A DNA stretch of 64,000 nucleotides from JADFNB01 sp036397455 (GCA_036397455.1 DASWIX010000043.1:7153-71152); one strand, 5' to 3'. Positions 55,129 through 62,808 are shown, counted from the first letter of the stretch. The notes: generated by a model not told the origin, from the letters alone. Translations and numbers: made by a program.

Positions 55129-56288
55129 CCTGCCTCGGTCCCTTCGTTCAGGATCGCCAGATAGCGGTCGTATACGAAAAGGCGGTTGCGGCGCTTGCCC
55201 GTCAGCTCCCGCGCCACGCCAAGGGCGACGAGCAGGTTCATGGCCGAGGATGCGGCCGGGAACGACAGGCCGGTCGCCCGGCAGATCTTCGGCATGGACA
55301 GGATCGGGCGCGCCTTGATCGCCTCGTGCACGCGCAGAGCCGACCCGGCCCGACGTCCCTTCGTCTCGATCACCGCACGGTGATCCCGGAACATGCCGGC
55401 CAGCCGTTGTGCGGTCTCCACCGCGCCCTCCGCCGTCACCCGGACACCCGCAAGGAAGAAGGTAAGCCAAGCTTCCCAGTCGCCATCACGCCGGACCCTG
55501 TCGAGCAGCGCGTAGTAGTCGGGCCGATGTTGCTTCAGGTAGAGGCTGAGGTAGAGCAGGGGCTCGCTCAGCACGCCCGCGTAAAAGAGCAAGAACGTGA
55601 TCAGCAGTCTCCCCACACGACCGTTGCCGTCGAGGAAGGGGTGGATCGTTTCGAACTGCACGTGCGCGAGGCCGGCCCGCGCGAGCGCGGGCAGTCCGTC
55701 GTTCTCGGTGTGGAGGAAGCGCTCCAGCGCCGCCATGCAGTCGGGCACGGCGTTGTGCGGCGGCGGAACGAAGGCGGCGTTGCCCGGCCGGGTGCCGCCG
55801 ATCCAGTTCTGTGCGCGGCGGAACTCGCCCGGGCTCTTGCCGCTGCCGCGCCCGCGCGAGAGCAGCACCTCGTGGATCTCGCGGATCAGGCGGTTCGAAA
55901 GCGGGAAGCCGGCGCGCAGCCGGGCGAGCCCGTGATCGAGCGCCGCGACGTAGTTGGAGACCTCCACGACGTCGTCCAACGGCACCCCCGGCGCCTCGTC
56001 CAGCTCGAAGAGCAGGAGGTCCGAGAGCGACGACTGCGTTCCCTCGATCTGCGACGAGAGCACCGCTTCCTTGCGGACGTAGCTGTAGAGGAAGAGCGAC
56101 TTGTCCGGGAGTAGCGTCGAGACGCCGTCGAGGCGGCCTACGGCGAGCACCGCCGCCTCGAGCCCCTGCTGGAGCGCGCCCTCGAACACCAGGGGCGGTG
56201 CTGGCGGCAGCGGGACCGGCACGAAGGCGCTGACCGACTCGCCGCCGATGCTCGTCACCTCGTAAGCACCTGCCTCCCCGCGTTTCAT
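55125..56288 (-). CDS. Fic-domain AMP-transferase, class II-like
   Basis: The 387-residue protein has the N-terminal Fic/DOC_N region with SSQIEGTQSSLSDLL (the S/TxxxEG-type inhibitory helix near residue 77) and the Fic core with HPFLDGNGRVGRLL near residue 215. The C-terminus has a winged-helix-like part (KARPILSMPKICRATGLSFP). Fic proteins with this layout AMPylate proteins and are restrained by the inhibitory Glu, which is present. Genes like this are frequent in type I R-M loci, consistent with the attached HsdR relic. Confidence 0.93.
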   Translation of the reverse strand: MKRGEAGAYEVTSIGGESVSAFVPVPLPPAPPLVFEGALQQGLEAAVLAVGRLDGVSTLLPDKSLFLYSYVRKEAVLSSQIEGTQSSLSDLLLFELDEAPGVPLDDVVEVSNYVAALDHGLARLRAGFPLSNRLIREIHEVLLSRGRGSGKSPGEFRRAQNWIGGTRPGNAAFVPPPHNAVPDCMAALERFLHTENDGLPALARAGLAHVQFETIHPFLDGNGRVGRLLITFLLFYAGVLSEPLLYLSLYLKQHRPDYYALLDRVRRDGDWEAWLTFFLAGVRVTAEGAVETAQRLAGMFRDHRAVIETKGRRAGSALRVHEAIKARPILSMPKICRATGLSFPAASSAMNLLVALGVARELTGKRRNRLFVYDRYLAILNEGTEAG

Positions 56289-56719
56289 GCCGGCTCGGTC
56301 CTCCCGTTCAGCAACTCTTAATCGCCGGACTCGCTATTAATACTTCACCGGGCAAGTATAAACAGTCGCGACCGTCGAGCCAAGACGCGATCGCCGATGG
56401 AGGGTCCGCCGTTCCAGCCCTGACGCCTGTTTTCGGCGGCGCGAAGTCGGACGACCGCAGTTTTCCCGAGGGCCTGGGCGAAAACGAAGGCGTGAGCACG
56501 CGCGACCGTTTCGCGCTCGGTCGCTGTGCCGAGGAGCGTCTGCGCACGGCATCCGTACGCGCGCAAGGTACGGCTATCCTGTACAAGATCGGCTGGGGTC
56601 CTCAAGCGGGACGAACGCGGTCATCTGCGCGTCCTGGTGAACCCCGCGGATCGCCGCCGAGGCAAAACGACGGATACAAGGGACTTGACGGAGCTGCGGG
56701 CGCACATCATGATGTGTAG
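56289..56719. other. Intergenic stretch, no supported gene
   Basis: Between the divergent Fic and VapB-like genes several short frames overlap on both strands without recognisable motifs. A plus-strand frame ending with TGA overlapping the VapB start (LKRDERGHLRVLVNPADRRR) could be a gene fragment, but I cannot place it. The AT-richer patch near 56325-56360 may hold the Fic promoter. Confidence 0.4.
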
Positions 56720-56986
56720 ATGAGGACCACCTTGACGCTCGACGCCGATGTGGCGCGGCTGCTCGCAGAGGAAGCACACCGCCAGCGCAAGCCCTTCAAA
56801 CACGTCGTCAACGAGGCGCTGCGGAGGGGCCTTGCCCCGGCGCCGCACGCCAGGACGCCGGGCCGCTTCCGCGTCCGGCGGCACAAGACGACACTTCAAC
56901 CGGGCATTGACGCCGGATCGCTGAACAGGCTCGTCGACGAGCTGGAGGACGAAGCCATCGTCGGGAAGTTGCGAGCCGGACGGTGA
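56720..56986 (+). CDS. VapB-like antitoxin
   Basis: The 88-residue protein starts MRTTLTLDADVARLLAEEAH and continues FKHVVNEALRRGL, a ribbon-helix-helix-like start in which the first strand (TTLTLD) would contact DNA and the following helices dimerise. The C-terminal half (NRLVDELEDEAIVGKL) is the toxin-binding tail. Its stop overlaps the PIN gene by GTGA. Autoregulation of the operon is expected for such pairs. Confidence 0.85.
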   Translation: MRTTLTLDADVARLLAEEAHRQRKPFKHVVNEALRRGLAPAPHARTPGRFRVRRHKTTLQPGIDAGSLNRLVDELEDEAIVGKLRAGR

Positions 56987-57420
56987 TCGTCCCCGACGTC
57001 AACCTGCTGCTGTACGCGGAGATCGACGCGTTTCCCCTGCACGCGCCGGCGCGGCGGTGGTGGGAAGAGGTCATGAATGGCGAGCGGCAGGTGGGCATCG
57101 CTCCCGTCTGTCTTTTCGGCTTCCTCCGCGTCGCGACGAATCGCCGGGTGCTGACCGATCCGTTACCGGTCGACGACGCCATCGGACGCGTGCAGCGGTG
57201 GCTCGAACGCCCACACGTCGTGTTGTTGGTGCCCGGCACCCGTCACCTCGAGACGGCGTTCCGGCTGCTCAGGTCCCTCGGCACCGGCGGGAACCTGACC
57301 ACCGATGTTCAGATCGCGGCGCACGCCGTTGAGTACAACGGCGAGGTCTATTCGAACGACGGCGACTTCGGCCGCTTCGAGGCCGTGCCCTGGGTGAACC
57401 CCTTCGCAGCGAGCACCTGA
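56983..57420 (+). CDS. VapC-like PIN toxin
   Basis: The start GTG at 56983 overlaps the antitoxin stop. The 145 residues have MIVPDVNLLLYAEIDAFPLH (first Asp), GIAPVCLFGFLRVATNRRV (Glu position taken by a Gly-Phe context, so not certain), NLTTDVQIAAHAVEYNGEVY (Asp) and SNDGDFGRFEAVPWVNP (last Asp), as in TIGR00028-type PIN proteins. RNase toxin neutralised by the upstream protein is the expected role. Confidence 0.87.
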   Translation: MIVPDVNLLLYAEIDAFPLHAPARRWWEEVMNGERQVGIAPVCLFGFLRVATNRRVLTDPLPVDDAIGRVQRWLERPHVVLLVPGTRHLETAFRLLRSLGTGGNLTTDVQIAAHAVEYNGEVYSNDGDFGRFEAVPWVNPFAAST

Positions 57421-57423
57421 CGT

Positions 57424-57699
57424 TCAGTGGAAGCTTCCCCGCGTCAAACCGTCAGCAGCTACCGTCCGTTGGCGCCGATGAGCGCCGAAAGCCCAGTGCC
57501 CTGCACTGTCACCTGCGCCCCCCGGGTCGGTCAGCTCGGGCCGGAGCGCGCTGAGCGCGACGTCCCGATCGTGGCGGAGATCGCGGGCCAGGTAGACCGT
57601 GGCCATGCCGCCGCGGGTCGATGTCGCTGACGGCCCGCTAGGTGAAGCGGAGCCCGGCTCGCGGCGAGGGTCCTCGACGCTTGGCGCAGAACAGCGCAC
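57424..57699 (-). pseudogene. Fragment of a Ser/Thr kinase N-lobe
   Basis: In the frame ending at 57424, residues 30-55 read GGMATVYLARDLRHDRDVAL followed by LRPEL, the glycine loop and beta-3 region of Pkn-type kinases. The invariant Lys of the VALK motif is replaced by Ser (VALSAL), and nothing downstream continues the kinase. It is a relic between two TA loci, not a functional gene. Confidence 0.6.
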
Positions 57700-57708
57700 C
57701 GATCGGCG

Positions 57709-58005
57709 TCACGACCGGCGCTTCCAAGTGGACGGGTGACGCTTGGTGTGAATCACACCTCGAATCTTGACCTTTTCGGCGGCGAGCTCGTAATAGAGCG
57801 CGAAGGGGAATCGCCGCAAGAGGACGCGGCGAACACCGCGGTGCACCATTGGCCCGGCGGCTGCCGTCCGGGTAAGCAAATCAACGGCGTGCTCCAGATC
57901 GGCCTCAAACTCCGGTCCCAGCCCGGCGCGCTGACCTTCATACCACGAAAAAGCCTCCGCGACGTCGGCGAAGGCGTGTGGTCGAAACTCGACGACGAAT
58001 CTCAC
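57709..58005 (-). CDS. RelE/ParE-type toxin
   Basis: The 98-residue protein reads MRFVVEFRPHAFADVAEAFS, WYEGQRAGLGPEFEADLEHA, then FPFALYYELAAEKVKIRGVI and HTKRHPSTW. That is the ParE/RelE pattern with two N-terminal helices and a C-terminal beta sheet ending in the HxxRHPxxW signature. ParE-like members block gyrase, RelE-like members cut mRNA; which applies here is unclear. It overlaps the antitoxin stop by ATGA. Confidence 0.88.
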   Translation of the reverse strand: MRFVVEFRPHAFADVAEAFSWYEGQRAGLGPEFEADLEHAVDLLTRTAAAGPMVHRGVRRVLLRRFPFALYYELAAEKVKIRGVIHTKRHPSTWKRRS

Positions 58006-58271
58006 CCGGGGTCGCGACCGCGCAACTTGGCACGAACTTCGTCCCAGCTAAGGCTCGGTCCCGGCTCGGGGTCATCCAAGCGGCGATCGAGCTCGGCTCG
58101 ATGCCAATCCGGGACCGGAACTTCCTCCTGTGTGGCCGCAATGGAGTCCCAAATGTCCTCCACCAGTTGCAGCCGCTCGGCAACCGGCAGACGAAGTATC
58201 TCTTCCAAGAGCGCCTTGGGTGGCATGACACTAATCTCACTGGCGGAAGCCGACTCGGCAAGATGATTCAC
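58002..58271 (-). CDS. Addiction-module antitoxin (TIGR02574-like)
   Basis: The frame gives 89 residues from 58271; the more usual family start is Met 16 (MPPKALLEEILRLPVAERLQ). VEDIWDSIAATQEEVPVPDWHRAELDRRL is the diagnostic part (helix plus VPxxHxxELxxRL). These antitoxins pair with RelE/ParE toxins, as here by overlap. Whether this pair was acquired as an integron cassette is open, since no clear attC lies immediately downstream. Confidence 0.85.
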   Translation of the reverse strand: MNHLAESASASEISVMPPKALLEEILRLPVAERLQLVEDIWDSIAATQEEVPVPDWHRAELDRRLDDPEPGPSLSWDEVRAKLRGRDPG

Positions 58272-58760
58272 GTGACGCCTACGGCTGGCGTTGTGCTGCG
58301 GCCGCTTCTCTCACAGCGCCGTCTGCACCAACGCTTGGTTTGACCTCGTCACGAAAGCATCCGCCACGTCGATGTGGACGATGTCACCTTCACGGGCCAG
58401 TGAAACATAGACGAGGTCACGTAACGCAAGGACCGTCCTGCAAGCTCAACATCCTGTCCCGGCCCGACGACAAACTCGGCGATCGGATATAGGCCCCCAC
58501 GTTTGATCTGACACCTATAGTATGGGACACTACGGCAGCCTCAAGGGCGTAGAACACGTAGAGCGATAGGCCCAATCTGGGGGATCCCAGGCTGCCTGTA
58601 CGCGCTCAAAGGTGGCGCCGGGCCAGCTCGAGTTTTTCGTGTGCCTTTGGCATCGGGCTACGCCTCAGATCCGCTGTTCCCACCCGTCAAATCTGAGGAC
58701 AGGTCGCACAGCCGTCTAGCGTGGTTGCCAATCGGCCACGGGCTTCTCACCAGTCGGCTT
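58272..58760. other. Non-coding stretch with a possible degenerate attC
   Basis: No credible gene lies here. At 58662-58697 the plus strand has CCTCAGAT...ATCTGAGG, a perfect 8-base stem with a 20-base loop, at the place where the attC of the 58761-59237 cassette should be. Core sites GTTRRRY and RYYYAAC are not intact around it. It could be a decayed attC or the end of the array. Confidence 0.4.
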
Positions 58761-59237
58761 CTATTCACCTCCGTACCGGAGCAGAAAGCGAAGAGTTTGA
58801 CACTTGAATGCCCATACCGGCTGCCCCAGCCTGCGCGGCAGTGTAAAGTGCGAACCTTCGACCGCGACCTGTGCAGGCGGCTCAAAGTCCGGGTGCGACG
58901 AGGCCATGACCTTCGCGTCAGCAACGGAGCCATCGGACACGATAACCATCGCCATCACAACCCAACCCTGGACCTGCGCATCGCGCAGTGCAACGGGATA
59001 TCTGAGTGGGGGCCCCGACACCCGATCTAGCGGGCTATCTAGCGTACTGTCGGGGACCAGTTCCTGACGCTCAGCGAACAGCGGATACCGTTGGCCATAA
59101 AGCTGCAGATTGCAGTGTAGAGAGGCCTCGGGTGCTTCCGGAGCGTTGCGCATACTGGAGGTGCATCCAAGGATGAACGGAACCAACGCGGGTACGCACA
59201 TGGAGACGCTCATCAAAGTCGAGGTCGGTTTGCGCAT
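58761..59237 (-). CDS. Integron cassette lipoprotein with TonB-C-like domain
   Basis: The ATG at 59237 (a GTG lies one codon before) gives 158 residues. The signal peptide ends LGC (lipobox, Cys near residue 25). The C-terminal 95 residues (LRYPVALRDAQVQGWVVMAM; VSDGSVADAKVMASSHPDFE; FTLPRRLGQPVWAF) resemble the TonB C-terminal fold found in many small lipoproteins of Gemmatimonadota. Here it may be only a binding domain, as there is no TonB transmembrane and Pro-rich region. It is the fifth gene from intI and reads in the cassette direction. Confidence 0.75.
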   Translation of the reverse strand: MRKPTSTLMSVSMCVPALVPFILGCTSSMRNAPEAPEASLHCNLQLYGQRYPLFAERQELVPDSTLDSPLDRVSGPPLRYPVALRDAQVQGWVVMAMVIVSDGSVADAKVMASSHPDFEPPAQVAVEGSHFTLPRRLGQPVWAFKCQTLRFLLRYGGE

Positions 59238-59251
59238 CACGTTGACCGGCC

Positions 59252-59311
59252 GCCTAGCGAACCAGATTGTGCCGCGGCTACGCGCGGCACGAAATCGCTA
59301 CTTCGTTAGGC
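59252..59311 (-). other. attC site 4
   Basis: Read on the minus strand, GCCTAAC (59311-59305) opens the site and the near-core GCTAGGC (59258-59252; consensus GTTRRRY) closes it. Between them GTGCCGCG-cgtag-CCGCGGCAC forms the stem, with unpaired bases as expected. It is about 80% similar to attC 3. The TAA of the upstream gene lies inside its first core, a common cassette economy. Confidence 0.75.
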
Positions 59312-59812
59312 CGCATTGCCGGATTCTAGCGCAACGCTGGCGCACCGGCCCAGTCCGTCGATGTCCCACCCAGCCCATTTCACTCCGCCGGCCTCGAGGT
59401 AACCGAACACGATTACTAGGCGGGTTTCACTAGATGTGCCATGTCTCGTGCGAATGAGCTCGGCAAACTGACTGACCCAGTCGGCTTCCGCATCTCGCCG
59501 AGGGTACGTCACCAAGACCTTCAAGCCCGGACCAAGCTGTAGAAGCTTACGCACGGTTTCCTCGGCGCGACGGACGTCGTTCTCATGCTCGATGAACGCC
59601 TCGATAAGCCAATCTGACGGGACGGACGCTTCCTCCAGCACGTCCTGCCTCGCGGCTTCACCAAGATTCGCTCCTACGGGCTCCTGAGTCCCAGCAGACG
59701 GCCCGACCTCGAGCGCGCTCGCCAACTGCTCCAACTCCACGCCCGGCAATCCGCGCCGGCCTCCGCAACCAGGAACACGACGACGGCGACGGCGGCGACG
59801 ACATCGGATCAC
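59306..59812 (-). CDS. Integron cassette protein, unknown; 5' end doubtful
   Basis: From 59812 the frame gives 168 residues, but the first 20 are Arg/Gly-rich and probably not the native start. A convincing part begins around VELEQLASALEVGPSAG, then SVPSDWLIEAFIEHENDVRR, LLQLGPGLKVLVTYPRRDAE and RLVIVFGYLEAGGVKW. I do not recognise the family. The stop TAA lies in the attC 4 core. Upstream to attC 3 (59813-60230) no frame continues it clearly, so a frameshift or truncated start is possible. Confidence 0.5.
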   Translation of the reverse strand: MIRCRRRRRRRRVPGCGGRRGLPGVELEQLASALEVGPSAGTQEPVGANLGEAARQDVLEEASVPSDWLIEAFIEHENDVRRAEETVRKLLQLGPGLKVLVTYPRRDAEADWVSQFAELIRTRHGTSSETRLVIVFGYLEAGGVKWAGWDIDGLGRCASVALESGNAA

Positions 59813-60230
59813 TCCCCGACCAGCACCGCCGTGGACACCGCAGACCCTTCAGCTCCACTGTGTCCCGTGTGCCAGCACGGCCACCTGCGTATTGTCGAGC
59901 ACTTTCGGCGATCGAGGGCACCGCCATGACATGTGCTTCCTCACCTTCGTCAATGGACTCTCCACACTCTACACCCGGCCACATCCCTCTGTCGACCGTC
60001 CAGCGGAGCTGCATCCTGCATTGCCCGATTCTTCATTCGCCATCAGGAATCGGTGCGCAGGAGATCTCGCCGACCTCGTTCGCGCTCACTTCTGAGCTAT
60101 CGTCGGGCCGAATCCGACTCCAGAGCGCCCCCGCTGCCGCCGTCTTCGAGCGCCCCAGCCAAGCTCTGCTCGATTGAAAGTCCAAGGGCCACCGGCTCCT
60201 GGCACCCGTCATCCGTCATCGGCGTATTGA
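59813..60230. other. Leader part of cassette 4, no clear gene
   Basis: This 418-base stretch lies between attC 3 and the supported part of the fourth cassette gene. A 118-codon minus-strand frame (59658-60014) and a 40-codon frame starting at 60219 are present, without motifs. One of them could be the original 5' part of the cassette gene. Confidence 0.35.
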
Positions 60231-60287
60231 GTTCAACACCAGATTTTGCCGCGGCTTCGCGCGGCAAGAATCTCTACTTCGTTAGGC
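60231..60287 (-). other. attC site 3
   Basis: On the minus strand GCCTAAC (60287-60281) and GTTGAAC (60237-60231) match the RYYYAAC and GTTRRRY cores. Between them AGATTCTTGCCGCG pairs with CGCGGCAAAATCT with an unpaired base, giving the folded single-strand site expected for IntI. Its sequence closely matches attC 4. Confidence 0.8.
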
Positions 60288-60303
60288 GGGCGCCTCGTCG
60301 CGT

Positions 60304-60804
60304 TCATGCGAAGATTCTCGTCGGGAAGGCACTACGGGCGATGAGCAGCGGCTTGCCGACCATGGTGTTCTTGCGTCCTGGACTATTCACGTAGACCCGG
60401 AACTTGCTCTTCGCCGGCACAGTAACCAGAACCACATACTGGTCCTCGCTGGCGCCCTTGGCCGTCCGCCGCATATCCACAAGCGAGAGAAACTCGGCGT
60501 ATGGAAGACAACAGACCTCGCGCGCTTTCACACACACGAGGGCCAGGAACGCCGTCGTCGTTGCCTTCGCGATGTGCTCGAGTTCCTTGATGTGCTCCGC
60601 GTGAAAGGTAAAAACGTACTCGCGGTGCGAGGGCGTGGGTTTGCTGGCGTACTTGAGGTAGACGCCAATGTTGTCGTTGATTCGATAAGCGCTCCGGCAC
60701 ACGCCGGCAGGAAGCTGCAGACTGTTTATCGCCGTGAAGTGTGGGTCTTCGGCGATCTGGATCAGCGCTGATCCGTGATAGAGATGATCATCGTCGATTT
60801 TCAT
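60304..60804 (-). CDS. Integron cassette protein, unknown (166 residues)
   Basis: The ATG at 60804 follows GGAG and gives 166 residues: LYHGSALIQIAEDPHFTAIN near the start, NIGVYLKYASKPTPSHREYV, FHAEHIKELEHIAK, and a beta-rich end (FRVYVNSPGRKNTMVGKPLL). No signal peptide or membrane helix. I do not recognise the family; the balanced composition suggests a folded cytoplasmic protein. It fills the whole space between attC 2 and attC 3, so it is a clean single-gene cassette. Confidence 0.7.
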   Translation of the reverse strand: MKIDDDHLYHGSALIQIAEDPHFTAINSLQLPAGVCRSAYRINDNIGVYLKYASKPTPSHREYVFTFHAEHIKELEHIAKATTTAFLALVCVKAREVCCLPYAEFLSLVDMRRTAKGASEDQYVVLVTVPAKSKFRVYVNSPGRKNTMVGKPLLIARSAFPTRIFA

Positions 60805-60829
60805 GCTGTTCTCCGGTCACCGGTAGTCC

Positions 60830-60889
60830 GCCTAGCGCCTTGCCGATCAGCGGCGGCCGAAGGCCGTCCGCTGCATCGGCCTGTTGGGC
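60830..60889 (-). other. attC site 2
   Basis: On the minus strand the site runs from GCCCAAC (60889-60883) to GCTAGGC (60836-60830). Its stem is GCCGATgCAGCGG paired with CCGCTGATCGGC, leaving one extrahelical G, the feature IntI uses to select the strand. The terminal core has C for T at the second base, as in attC 4. Confidence 0.8.
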
Positions 60890-60906
60890 GGCGTTCCATC
60901 GCCGGA

Positions 60907-61083
60907 TCACGCCTCCTTGGTCGCGCGTACTTTCTTCGGTGAGAGCCGGACGACTCGTCGGTCTTCGGCCGCCTGACGAGCGCGAGCAGTGTCGATGATC
61001 CGATCCAGATCATGATTCGACTCCCGGGCGATGGCTTCTCGCGCGGCGTGAACTTCCTCGACAATTCGATCCTTGGTCGGCAT
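60907..61083 (-). CDS. 58-residue partner of the PIN cassette, probable antitoxin
   Basis: The ATG at 61083 lies 5 bases after the restored stop of the PIN frame. The protein reads MPTKDRIVEEVHAAREAIAR, ESNHDLDRIIDTARARQAAE and ends with a basic KKVRATKEA tail. It is all-helical. Small proteins with a (T/D)xIVEEVxxAR opening accompany VapC-like genes in many bacteria, usually upstream; here it is downstream. This gene is intact while its toxin partner is frameshifted. Confidence 0.65.
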   Translation of the reverse strand: MPTKDRIVEEVHAAREAIARESNHDLDRIIDTARARQAAEDRRVVRLSPKKVRATKEA

Positions 61084-61088
61084 GCGGT

Positions 61089-61558
61089 CTACTCCTGCAT
61101 GAACTCCACTGGAGTGCAGATAACCGGCGGCGCGAAGCCCGTCGCTCGACAGATGGCCTCAATCCCACCACGGAACATGGGGTTCGCGATGTGCGTACAG
61201 TTCCACGTCAGCAGGTAGTCGACTCCATGCGCCGCTGCGACAGCGACACGGCATCGACGAAGGCCTTCGCAGGCATGCCGCCGTGGCGCAGGATCTCGCC
61301 TGCGACCAGCCGCACATCCGGAGTCAGATCGAGGACGGGGAGATCGGCAACGGCAGCCAATCGCCGTTTCGCGGCCTCGGCATCGCCGGCTCCAGCCTCA
61401 TCGAGCACGAACTGCGACACGTACAGCTCGAAGGCCGACCGCGTGTCCCACCAGTCCCGCGTGACCTGCTGGTGCGCTGCCACGACGAGGTCATGGCTCG
61501 GCAGGGCCGTCAGGTAGCTGACGATCGTGGTCTCGAGGTACAAGGTCGGTTTCAACAA
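61089..61558 (-). pseudogene. Frameshifted PIN (VapC-like) cassette gene
   Basis: The ATG frame from 61558 reads MLKPTLYLETTIVSYLTALP, VSQFVLDEAGAGDAEAAKRR and ILRHGGMPAKAFVDAV, typical of PIN proteins of the LETT type, then goes off into QRRMESTTC and stops at 61208. The family's expected continuation (VAAAHGVDYLLTWNCTHIAN, CTPVEFMQE) is found in another frame, down to TAG at 61089. The total length is two bases over a multiple of three, so a small deletion (for example 4 bases) occurred near 61250. The last PIN residues are lost in the main frame, so toxin activity is doubtful. Confidence 0.75.
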
Positions 61559-61597
61559 CGGCTCCGTACATCCATGTCGCTAACCCTCACTGTGTCC

Positions 61598-61728
61598 GCC
61601 CAACGGATTCGCGAATGACCTGCGGCGCAGCCACCGGAGCTAACCATATACTCCGCAACGCGCCGCATGGACTAGCTTACCACGCTGAGGAGCCCGCCGC
61701 GCCGTCAGGTCCTTTCGCCTTGTTGGGC
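61598..61728 (-). other. attC site 1 (long)
   Basis: On the minus strand GCCCAAC (61728-61722) and GTTGGGC (61604-61598) are complementary cores. Inside, GACCTgACGGCGC (about 61713) pairs with GCGCCGCAGGTC, with an extrahelical base. At 131 bases it is about twice as long as the other attC sites in the array, with a long variable loop. Confidence 0.8.
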
Positions 61729-61738
61729 AGCCTGCATT

Positions 61739-62725
61739 TCACCCGTCTGCTTCCTCTTCCGGCTCCTCATGCGGCTCGAGGTCAAGCTGCTTGACGCGAG
61801 GACCGAAAGTCCGGCGGAAACCGTCGGTCATCTGCACCATCCAGTCGATGTACTCGGGCCACTTCTCGCGGCTAGTAAGATCAGCGTCTCGAGTGAGCGC
61901 AATGACCTTGTCAATGGCATCTGGGTTGGGATTCCAGGCGAGTGGCTCACCAATCCCCGCCTCGATCTCCGCCTTGTGCTCGAGAAGCTGCTGGAGTGCT
62001 GCCTCGGCGTTGTACTTGTTTCGCATGTAGACGCGGACGCCGATCCGGTTCGCGTCGGTGTCAGCGATGTTGGAAAGGTAGATGCCGCTCCGACCCAACG
62101 CCACGTTGTACCAGTAGCGAGGAGCGGGGGTCTGAGCTGAAGGCACAACCTTCTTGGCGAGGAGCGCGTCACGGACTGCGGTCCACCACTCAAGTTGGAG
62201 TTTCCTTGTATCGCTGAGGGCTCCCGTGGCTTTGGTGATTGCAGCGCGGACGGTTGCTCCAGCCGGTCGCGCTAGGACGTTGAAGCGAACAGCTGGTCTT
62301 GATTGATCGATCTGCCACAACTCGATCTGGACGCCGTAGAAGGCCACGTCACCGCTGCTGTTGTCGTTGAGCCAGTCGATTGCCTTTCGGTGTTCCTCAG
62401 TGAACTCAGGAGCAACCCAGACGAGTGCTCCCGCGGACAAAGCGGCCGCGTATGTGAGGACCTTGCCGAGGTGGTCATGGTCAGTCTTGCCCAGTTGGTT
62501 CTCGATTACTACGTACGCCTCGGTCCCCGAGTTGCGCGCGACGATGTCGGCTGAGTAAGGACCGACTGCCACCTCGGTATTCTCGACCTCGAGCTCAAGC
62601 CGAAGCGCTGATCCCAGACGGCGGATGTTTTCGTCAGTTGCCAGCCACGGACTGAAATCGGCTGCTTCGTTCGGCCAGAGCTGGCGGACGTCCATCTTCC
62701 GAAGCTCGCCGAGATCAACTGCCAT
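61739..62725 (-). CDS. First cassette: DUF4268 protein with PD-(D/E)XK-like N-terminus
   Basis: The 328-residue protein starts at ATG 62725 with GGAGGG upstream. VGPYSADIVARNSGTEAYVV and IENQLGKTDHDHLGKVLTYA form the core of a PD-(D/E)XK-like nuclease fold, with Gln in place of the last Lys (ENQ), as seen in the DUF4268 group. The C-terminal DUF4268 part begins around RKLQLEWWTAVRDALL and has YLSNIADTDANRIGVRVYMR. It sits right after the array promoter, so it should be the best expressed cassette. Nuclease activity and a defence role are inferred. Confidence 0.8.
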   Translation of the reverse strand: MAVDLGELRKMDVRQLWPNEAADFSPWLATDENIRRLGSALRLELEVENTEVAVGPYSADIVARNSGTEAYVVIENQLGKTDHDHLGKVLTYAAALSAGALVWVAPEFTEEHRKAIDWLNDNSSGDVAFYGVQIELWQIDQSRPAVRFNVLARPAGATVRAAITKATGALSDTRKLQLEWWTAVRDALLAKKVVPSAQTPAPRYWYNVALGRSGIYLSNIADTDANRIGVRVYMRNKYNAEAALQQLLEHKAEIEAGIGEPLAWNPNPDAIDKVIALTRDADLTSREKWPEYIDWMVQMTDGFRRTFGPRVKQLDLEPHEEPEEEADG

Positions 62726-62747
62726 GCGACACCCTCCGTTTCAGGCT

Positions 62748-62754
62748 GCCCAAC
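62748..62754 (-). other. attI/first-cassette junction core
   Basis: GTTGGGC on the minus strand matches the GTTRRRY crossover core at the boundary between the intI side and the first cassette; no inverse core or hairpin lies beside it, as expected for attI rather than attC. The exact attI limits cannot be set by eye. Confidence 0.6.
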
Positions 62755-62779
62755 CTGTACTTCTCTTGTGGACGGTCCG

Positions 62780-62808
62780 ATTCTGCGCTCCCCCCCGCCC
62801 CCTGTCAA
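62780..62808 (-). promoter_or_regulatory. Probable cassette promoter (Pc) after intI
   Basis: On the minus strand TTGACA (62808-62803) and CAGAAT (62785-62780) have a 17-base spacer, G-rich. It points into the cassette array, and lies between the intI 3' end and the attI core, 25 bases upstream of it. That is the position needed to drive cassettes in an integron whose intI faces the same way as its array. Confidence 0.65.

Noticed and set aside
58662..58697. CCTCAGAT...ATCTGAGG stem as a fifth attC
   Set aside because: The required GTTRRRY and RYYYAAC cores are not intact, so it is listed only as a possible relic.
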